This document shows, in pieces, positions 54,582 through 59,663 of a stretch of 59,663 nt of DNA. The translations under genes and the position numbers were made by a program. Source of the stretch: an uncultured Clostridia bacterium (lineage in GTDB: Bacteria; Bacillota; Clostridia; Christensenellales; UBA1242); NCBI GenBank assembly GCA_944372505.1, contig CALVZK010000006.1:1-59663 (forward strand). The letters are read 5' to 3'. The notes under the pieces were generated by a model that was given only the letters and a program-made list of their open reading frames with translations, was not told where the DNA came from and did no database searches. Each line of letters starts with the position of its first letter. The first letter of the stretch is position 1.

Positions 54582-55643
54582 ATGGATTGGAATAAAATTT
54601 GGAATGATATAGTTAATTTTTTTAAAACTAATGTGTGGAACATTGTGCTATTTTTTGCTGTTTTATTACTGGGTATTATTCTTGTTAAGTTAATAATAAA
54701 TTTAATAAAAAGAGTTCTAAAAAAGACAAAAATGGAACCCATTACTATAGGTTTTACTTGCGGAATTTTAAAAGTGCTTTTGTATTTGTGTTTGATTCTA
54801 GTACTATTAAGTATAATTGGAATTGAACTAACAGGAATATTAACGGCATTTAGTGCTTTATTATTAGCAGTTGGCTTGGCACTTCAAAATATTATTGCAA
54901 ATGTTGCGAATGGTATAGTTGTTGTGTCTTCTAAAATGTTTAAAAAAGGTGATTATATTAAAATTGGCAGTGAAGAAGGAAATGTAATTAAAATTAATTT
55001 TTTGTTTACTGTTATTTTAACGGCAGACAATAAAAGAATTACAATTCCAAATTCTACTATAGTTAATGGTAATGTTATTGACTACGATTCTACTAAAACT
55101 AGAAGGGTAGACATAAAGTTTGATGTTGCATATGAAAGTGATGTTGAAAAAGTAAAAAAGATTATTAAAGATGTAATGTATAGTAATGGAAAAGTTCTTT
55201 TGAACCCAGAACCCTTTTGTAGGTTAAATGCATTAAATTCAAGCAGCATACAATTTATTTTAAAATGTTGGTGTGATAGCGAAGATTATTGGGATGTATA
55301 TTATGATTTAATGGAAAGTGTTTATAATGAATTAAAAAGGAATAATATTTCTATCCCATATAATCAACTTGAAATACGAGAAAGAAAAGATAATGTTAAA
55401 CTTCCTGTTGTTGGGAAAGGATTACCGAAAAGAGTTGAAAAGGTTCGTGAAGAGAAGCCTAATTTTGATTTGGAAAATATTAGTTTTGGCGATATTTTTA
55501 ATAAGCATAAAAAGAAAAAATTGAAAGGAAAAGATAAAATTGAAAAAAAAATAGAAGGCAAGAAAGCTCAAATAAAAAACAAGAAGTCCAATCTTAAAAA
55601 AAATTCAAAAATAAAACAAGGTAGTTTAAAAATAAAAAAATAA
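54582..55643 (+). CDS. mscS: Small-conductance mechanosensitive channel MscS
   Basis: A 353-residue channel that opens under membrane tension to protect against osmotic downshock. Three hydrophobic segments occupy about 17-40, 55-80 and 82-115. The third, GILTAFSALLLAVGLALQNIIANVANGIVV, is the pore helix with small residues. The beta domain contains GDYIKIGSEEGNV and TIPNSTIVNG. The C-terminal 75 residues are an unusual Lys-rich extension (KKKKLKGKDKIEKK and similar) not seen in E. coli MscS. The next gene follows after 10 bases. Confidence 0.93.
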   Translation: MDWNKIWNDIVNFFKTNVWNIVLFFAVLLLGIILVKLIINLIKRVLKKTKMEPITIGFTCGILKVLLYLCLILVLLSIIGIELTGILTAFSALLLAVGLALQNIIANVANGIVVVSSKMFKKGDYIKIGSEEGNVIKINFLFTVILTADNKRITIPNSTIVNGNVIDYDSTKTRRVDIKFDVAYESDVEKVKKIIKDVMYSNGKVLLNPEPFCRLNALNSSSIQFILKCWCDSEDYWDVYYDLMESVYNELKRNNISIPYNQLEIRERKDNVKLPVVGKGLPKRVEKVREEKPNFDLENISFGDIFNKHKKKKLKGKDKIEKKIEGKKAQIKNKKSNLKKNSKIKQGSLKIKK

Positions 55644-55653
55644 AAGAGGGTTT

Positions 55654-56031
55654 ATGGAAGAATTACTTGAATTATTAGAAGGTGTTACACATGCATCGAA
55701 TGCTTTTCTTAAAAGTGAAATATCATTAAATGATGGAGAGGTAGAAGAATGTCAAAAATTTAGTAAAGAAGGACAGACTTTAGTAAAATCTATGATTAAA
55801 GATACTTTTATTGAGATTAAAGAAAATTTCAGTATTATTGATGAAAGCAAAAACGAATATAGTTATCCCAATAATTTAGAACTCGTTAAATCTCTTAATG
55901 AAATTGCAATGAATATTGCACTTTATTTATCTTCTATTGATGATGAAAATGTTAATAACATTTTTAAAATGAAAATTATCAAGGCCATCAATACTGTTAT
56001 AGAAATATATAAAAGTTTGTTTGAAAATTAA
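55654..56031 (+). CDS. Unknown small helical protein downstream of mscS
   Basis: A 125-residue acidic, probably all-helical soluble protein with no motif I recognise and no membrane segment. GAGGG precedes the ATG, 10 bases after mscS, so it should be co-transcribed. A cytosolic partner of the channel is possible from position only. Confidence 0.6.
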   Translation: MEELLELLEGVTHASNAFLKSEISLNDGEVEECQKFSKEGQTLVKSMIKDTFIEIKENFSIIDESKNEYSYPNNLELVKSLNEIAMNIALYLSSIDDENVNNIFKMKIIKAINTVIEIYKSLFEN

Positions 56032-56061
56032 AAAAATACTGGATTTATCATAAAATTGTTA

Positions 56062-56067
56062 TATAAT
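56062..56067 (+). promoter_or_regulatory. -10 element of the abc-f leader
   Basis: TATAAT with a weak -35 (about 56039-56044) places the start near 56074, a few bases before the uORF ribosome site. Confidence 0.5.
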
Positions 56068-56073
56068 AGATAT

Positions 56074-56182
56074 AAGGAAGGTAAATACTTAAATGTTAAA
56101 TTAATCTCTTAAATTTTTAATAGCATGTATTCATGCTTTTACAGGGGAAAGAAAAATACCGCTTTTCTTTGCGGTATTTTTT
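56074..56182 (+). promoter_or_regulatory. Attenuator leader (uORF plus terminator) of the ABC-F gene
   Basis: A leader of about 110 bases. It has AAGGAAGG, then a three-codon uORF (56093-56104: Met-Leu-Asn-stop). Next is the hairpin AGCATG/CATGCT (56122-56137), then a terminator hairpin AAAAATACCGC / GCGGTATTTTT (56152-56182) with a T run. GGAAAG (56146-56151) can pair with CTTTTC (56162-56167), partly opening the terminator base. This layout matches antibiotic-induced ribosome-mediated attenuators ahead of ABC-F resistance genes. The terminator ends 18 bases before the abc-f ATG. Confidence 0.75.
56093..56104 (+). CDS. Leader peptide uORF (3 residues)
   Basis: ATG TTA AAT TAA, encoding Met-Leu-Asn, with AAGGAAGG 11 bases upstream. 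It lies between the -10 and the attenuator. A stalled or paused ribosome here would cover the start of the leader and could favour antitermination. Confidence 0.5.
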   Translation: MLN

Positions 56183-56199
56183 GTATTAGGAGGTAGTTT

Positions 56200-57675
56200 A
56201 TGAGTTATATTAAAATAAAAAACTTAACTTTTAGTTATGGAAGTAATATATTATTTAATAATTTTAGTTTAAATTTTGATTCAACTTGGAAATTAGGATT
56301 AATTTCTCGCAATGGAAGGGGAAAAACAACTTTTTTAAAATTATTATCAAAACAAATAACTGACTATAAAGGAGAAATTTTTACCTCTTTATCTTTTAAT
56401 TATTGTCCTATTAGAGTTAATGAAATGAATTCTATTTTTCAAATTATTGAAGATTTAGGGCTAATTGAATGGAAAGTTGTAAAAGAAGCAAACTTATTAA
56501 ACCTTAATATTGATGATTTTAATAGGAGTTATGATACGTTCAGTGGAGGAGAAAAAGTAAAATTGCAACTTGCATTTATGTTTGCTAAAGAAGGGTTTGT
56601 TCTTTTAGATGAGCCAACAAATTATTTAGATTTAAACACAAAAATTATTATCTGTAATTATTTGAAGAATAAAAATGGATTTATTATAACTTCTCATGAT
56701 CGATGGCTTTTAGATAATGTTTGTGATCATATCATATCAATAAATAAAAATTCTATCGAATTAATAAATGGGAATTATTCACAATGGGAAGAAAATTTTA
56801 ATAATAGATTAAAAAATGAATTAACCGAAAATATGAAAATAGAGAAAGAAATTAAACAACTGGAAATTGCAAAAAATAAAACAAAGAATTGGGCTTACGA
56901 TGCAGAAAAAGAAAAATTTACGGGAAGTGATAATCCTAGTGGATTAAGACCTGACAGAGGTGCTTTAGGTAAAAAGGCTGCAAAGATTATGAAAAGATCT
57001 AAAACTTTAGAAAAAAGAATTGATAAAAATATTGAACATAAAAAAGAGCTTTTAAATGATTTAGAAAAAGATAATATAATGAAATTAATTCCCATTAATT
57101 ATACAGATGATAAAAATTTAATAGAATGTAAAAATCTAACGAAAAAATTTGACGAAAAAATAATATTTGAAAATATTAGTTTCAAATTAAATTCTAATCA
57201 AAGATTGGCAATAGTGGGAGATAATGGATCTGGAAAGAGTTGTCTTCTAAATATTTTAGCAAAGTTAGATGATGATTATAAAGGATTTTTGTACAAAAAA
57301 AACAATTTAATAATTTCTTATTTGCCTCAAAATAACGAACTATTAAAAGGGAGTTTAAAATATTTTGCCGACATTAATAATTTAGATTTATCTTTGCTTT
57401 GTACAATAATTAAACAATTAGGATTTAAAGAAATTAATATTGATAATAAGTTAGATAATTTAAGTGATGGAGAAAAACGTAAAATTTTAATTGCATCAAG
57501 TCTAGCTTCCTCTGCAGAAGTCTATTTATGGGATGAACCATTAAATTTTATAGATATTCCTTCAAAATTAAAATTAGAAAATTTAATATTGACTTATAAA
57601 CCTACATTAATTTTTGTAGAGCATGATAGAAATTTTATTGACAAAGTTGCAACAGATATACTAAACTTAAATTAA
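56200..57675 (+). CDS. Antibiotic-resistance-type ABC-F ribosomal protection protein
   Basis: A 491-residue protein with two ABC domains, no membrane part, and a linker (about 210-300) that reaches into the ribosome. Domain 1 has Walker A SRNGRGKTT, signature FSGGEKV and Walker B FVLLDEPTNYLD. Domain 2 has GDNGSGKSC, LSDGEKRKIL and VYLWDEPLNFID. NGRGKTT and DEPLNFID are patterns of the Lsa/Vga/VmlR resistance groups, which eject lincosamides, pleuromutilins or streptogramin A from the ribosome; general factors such as EttA or Uup look different. AGGAGG precedes the ATG. The attenuator upstream supports a drug-responsive role. Spectrum is not readable. Confidence 0.9.
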   Translation: MSYIKIKNLTFSYGSNILFNNFSLNFDSTWKLGLISRNGRGKTTFLKLLSKQITDYKGEIFTSLSFNYCPIRVNEMNSIFQIIEDLGLIEWKVVKEANLLNLNIDDFNRSYDTFSGGEKVKLQLAFMFAKEGFVLLDEPTNYLDLNTKIIICNYLKNKNGFIITSHDRWLLDNVCDHIISINKNSIELINGNYSQWEENFNNRLKNELTENMKIEKEIKQLEIAKNKTKNWAYDAEKEKFTGSDNPSGLRPDRGALGKKAAKIMKRSKTLEKRIDKNIEHKKELLNDLEKDNIMKLIPINYTDDKNLIECKNLTKKFDEKIIFENISFKLNSNQRLAIVGDNGSGKSCLLNILAKLDDDYKGFLYKKNNLIISYLPQNNELLKGSLKYFADINNLDLSLLCTIIKQLGFKEINIDNKLDNLSDGEKRKILIASSLASSAEVYLWDEPLNFIDIPSKLKLENLILTYKPTLIFVEHDRNFIDKVATDILNLN

Positions 57676-57684
57676 GGAGGGTAT

Positions 57685-58179
57685 ATGATTTTTGGAATTA
57701 TAACTTTGCTTCTTGGCGTTGTAACTTTTATTATGTTTTCACAACCAGTTTTCGCTGTTTATGGAAGTGAAGCAGGAGCAACAATATTTGACAAACTTGG
57801 GCTGAATAATAATAATTGTTATAATATTATTAAATTTGAAAAAGAACAAAACACATATTTAACCGTTGGTAATGTTTTCTTAATTTTGTCAATGGTCTTA
57901 TGTGGAATATTAATGCTTTTGGTTTTGTTAAATTTAATAGCAAGAGCAACTAATAATAAATCATATGTTGGATGCAAAATTGCATCGATATTATTCTTTG
58001 TATGTATGTTAATTGCAACAATAATGATGGTTGTTTATGCTGCTAAAGATAACTCAATATCTAATGTAATTGATAGCATTAAAGAGGGAGCACCTGTTGT
58101 TTCAATAGGCTATGGACTGATTGTTTCTTTAGGTTGCTCTTTGCTTACTGTAATTTTTTCTCCAATGAAGAAGAAATAG
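57685..58179 (+). CDS. Four-helix membrane protein of unknown function
   Basis: A 164-residue protein with hydrophobic segments at about 2-24, 62-85, 98-120 and 140-158 and a short external loop between the first two. It has no recognised motif. AAGGAGG precedes the ATG, nine bases after the ABC-F gene, so it shares that attenuated transcript. A link with antibiotic response can only be supposed from this. It ends at a strong terminator. Confidence 0.7.
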   Translation: MIFGIITLLLGVVTFIMFSQPVFAVYGSEAGATIFDKLGLNNNNCYNIIKFEKEQNTYLTVGNVFLILSMVLCGILMLLVLLNLIARATNNKSYVGCKIASILFFVCMLIATIMMVVYAAKDNSISNVIDSIKEGAPVVSIGYGLIVSLGCSLLTVIFSPMKKK

Positions 58180-58203
58180 AAGGCTTATGCCTTCTTTTTT
58201 TTA
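58178..58203. terminator. Terminator after the ABC-F operon
   Basis: AGAAGGC / GCCTTCT form a 7-bp GC-rich stem with a four-base loop followed by eight T's. Confidence 0.88.
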
Positions 58204-58207
58204 AGAA

Positions 58208-58684
58208 CTAATTTTCAATAAGAACTTTTTCCCAAAGACTTTTGTCGAACTTAACGTTTGCAGAACTAGTTGAAGGTAATTTGATCACATTATAATTTGT
58301 GCCAAAATTTTTAATAAATAAAGAGAAAGCCAAATTACCATTGCATATAATCTTACTTATTTTATAAGATTGTAATAATTGGGATATATCAGCTATCTTA
58401 AAAGATGATTCATTCACTTTTTTATCACTCGAGCCTTTTACATTACTTTCTATAATAATATCCCACAAAGCTAATTTGTGTTTTTTGCATAATTGTTTTT
58501 TCTGTTCTATTGTTGATGGAAGGTCTTCATTAAAAATTTCTGCAATTATTTTCCAAAATCTATTTTGGGGATTACCATAATAAAAGCCATTTTTTCTTGA
58601 TATTACAGAAGGAAATGAACCTAAAATAAGAATTTTGCTATCTTCATTAATATAAGGGTTAAATCCATATGATAAATTATCCAT
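58208..58684 (-). CDS. Mug/hypoxanthine-type DNA glycosylase
   Basis: A 158-residue uracil-DNA-glycosylase-superfamily protein. ILGSFPSVISRKNGFYYG (20-37) followed by NPQNRFWKIIAEIF is the signature of the DNA-deoxyinosine glycosylase group. LALWDIIIESNVKGSSD contains the typical WD motif, and ICNGNLAFSLF and KLPSTSSANVKF follow near the end. It removes deaminated bases in base-excision repair. It is convergent with the membrane-protein gene and alone. The substrate is inferred from the motif type. Confidence 0.88.
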   Translation of the reverse strand: MDNLSYGFNPYINEDSKILILGSFPSVISRKNGFYYGNPQNRFWKIIAEIFNEDLPSTIEQKKQLCKKHKLALWDIIIESNVKGSSDKKVNESSFKIADISQLLQSYKISKIICNGNLAFSLFIKNFGTNYNVIKLPSTSSANVKFDKSLWEKVLIEN

Positions 58685-58757
58685 AATTTTATTTTATATA
58701 AAAATTTTCTTATTTCAAAATTATTATATTATTTTAAGTAAAAATTTAAATTTCAAT

Positions 58758-58785
58758 TTGAAAAATTAATATTATCTTTTATAAT
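58758..58785 (+). promoter_or_regulatory. cmk promoter
   Basis: TTGAAA and TATAAT are spaced 16 bases, about 20 bases before the start codon. Confidence 0.65.
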
Positions 58786-58806
58786 AAGTTTAATTTGGAG
58801 GGAAAA

Positions 58807-59481
58807 ATGATTAATATTGCAATTGATGGTCATGTGGGAAGCGGGAAAAGTACCCTTGCTAAAGGTATTGCACAAAAATTAAATTATCATGTATTAGACA
58901 CAGGTGCAATATATAGAGGGCTTGCTTGTGCTTATAAAGATAAAGGATATCGTGAAATTAATGATGAAAATATAAACAATTTTATTAAAAATATAAAGGT
59001 AAATGTAGTTTTTGAAAAGGATATTCAAAAAGTATTGGTAGATGATGTAGATTACACACCATTTTTAAGGACTGAAGAAACTTCAACACTTGCTTCAAAA
59101 ATTTCACCATTTGAGGAACTACGTTCTAAAGTATTAAAAATACAAAGGGATTTTGCTAATAAATATAATTGTATTATTGAAGGTAGAGATATAGGGACTG
59201 TAGTTTTGCCTAATGCTGATGTGAAATTTTTTGTTACGGCAAAAGAAGAAGTTCGTGCGATGAGAAGGTATGAACAGTTAAAAGATAAAAGCTTAAGTTA
59301 TGAAGAAATTTTAAAAGATTTAAAAGAAAGAGATTATAAAGATGAGCATAGGGTGGTAGCACCTTTAAAAATAGCAGAAGATAGCATTTTATTAGATACT
59401 AGTAATATGACGCTTGAGCAAACTATAGATAAATGTGTTAATATAATAGAACAAAAAATCAATAAAAAAAATAAAAAATAA
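58807..59481 (+). CDS. cmk: Cytidylate kinase
   Basis: A 224-residue kinase that phosphorylates CMP and dCMP with ATP. The P-loop is DGHVGSGKST (7-16). The NMP-binding region is LDTGAIYRGLA (about 32-42), and IEGRDIGTVVLPNADVKFFVTA is diagnostic. It ends LLDTSNMTLEQTID. I placed the start at 58807, after GGAGG; an in-frame TTG 12 bases earlier is part of that site. A terminator follows, so the usual cmk-plsC-rpsA linkage is broken here. Confidence 0.96.
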   Translation: MINIAIDGHVGSGKSTLAKGIAQKLNYHVLDTGAIYRGLACAYKDKGYREINDENINNFIKNIKVNVVFEKDIQKVLVDDVDYTPFLRTEETSTLASKISPFEELRSKVLKIQRDFANKYNCIIEGRDIGTVVLPNADVKFFVTAKEEVRAMRRYEQLKDKSLSYEEILKDLKERDYKDEHRVVAPLKIAEDSILLDTSNMTLEQTIDKCVNIIEQKINKKNKK

Positions 59482-59507
59482 AAATCTTGGACACAAGATT
59501 TTTTTAT
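59481..59507 (+). terminator. cmk terminator
   Basis: AAAATCTTG / CAAGATTTT form a 9-bp stem with a four-base loop, then a T run. Confidence 0.85.
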
Positions 59508-59598
59508 AATAAGAATAAAATCACATTATATTTTCAGCAACGGGTTCAGAAGTGTCGTAAAAAAGGGTAAAAAAAGGAAAAAAAAGTTAAAAAAAGAG

Positions 59599-59626
59599 TT
59601 GACAATAAGAAAAGAGATGTGATAAT
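59599..59626 (+). promoter_or_regulatory. Promoter of a transcript leaving the window
   Basis: TTGACA and an extended -10 (TGTGATAAT) are spaced 16 bases. The last 30 bases (after about 59633) would be the start of its transcript; no coding region is visible yet. An A/G-rich purine tract precedes it (59560-59598). Confidence 0.6.
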
Positions 59627-59663
59627 ATATTAACGCTAACCTAAACGAGGGTAGCAAGAACCA

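Noticed and set aside
59634-59663. Beginning of an RNA gene at the right edge
   Set aside because: Only about 30 bases follow the promoter, too few to support any identity.

Overview
The window reads as chromosomal DNA of a very AT-rich, low-GC Gram-positive bacterium, most likely an uncultured spore-forming Clostridia-type Bacillota. Four things support this. The promoters are sigma-A-like (TTGACA/TATAAT) and the ribosome binding sites are strong AGGAGG types. There is a germination protease gene (gpr) followed by ytfI/ytfJ sporulation genes. It carries McsB/ClpC arginine-phosphorylation proteolysis, RNase J, long-form Hpf and DegV proteins. UGA is used as a normal stop, which argues against a mycoplasma-type code. 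The placement rests on gene content only; no 16S rRNA gene is present.

Layout. 1-2.5 kb: the 3' end of a large surface or tail-like protein (InlB-type repeat, GLUG repeats, carbohydrate-binding-like module) and a small anchored protein on the other strand. 2.6-9.8 kb: groES-groEL, a short-chain dehydrogenase, a SHOCT membrane protein, tadA, two CPBP intramembrane proteases, rlmH and a DUF378 protein. 9.9-16.1 kb: greA, a membrane protein, RNase J, trmR, a PAP2 phosphatase, tsaE-tsaB and a zinc-ribbon protein with a poly-Asp tail. 16.1-19.6 kb (minus): a 1139-residue type I membrane protein. 19.6-26.1 kb: a split TSUP transporter, a ferredoxin not visible at the usual size cut-off, a degenerate Ppx/GppA protein, an HtrA-like protease, an MreB-like actin, MinD and a MinE-like protein.

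26.1-33.1 kb (minus) is the most unusual part. A consensus promoter drives a roughly 205-nt structured leader. The leader is followed by a membrane-anchored protein and a 1841-residue anchored protein built of about nine diverged repeats. I recognise neither the RNA nor the proteins. A divergent gene for an unknown 216-residue protein lies beside it.

33.9-45.7 kb: rplM-rpsI, trxB, degV, dinB, then an apparent operon with an amidohydrolase-like pseudoenzyme, tex, a minimal mcsA, mcsB and clpC (no ctsR), then hpf. 45.7-51.7 kb: rpsT, then gpr-ytfI-ytfJ-dac-rluB, plsC, an S1-domain protein and tRNA-Thr(CGT). 51.7-59.7 kb: a peptidase S51 protein, a flavodoxin-type reductase, a YwaF-like membrane protein, MscS, an antibiotic-resistance-type ABC-F protein behind a uORF/terminator attenuator, a Mug-like DNA glycosylase and cmk. 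The window ends just inside the leader of another transcript.

Most of the window is core housekeeping: protein folding and turnover, RNA processing and modification, cell division and shape, and sporulation. No insertion sequence, integrase, CRISPR array or rRNA operon was seen. The accessory-looking parts are the two large surface proteins, the leader/repeat-protein unit, the 5' edge gene and the ABC-F gene.
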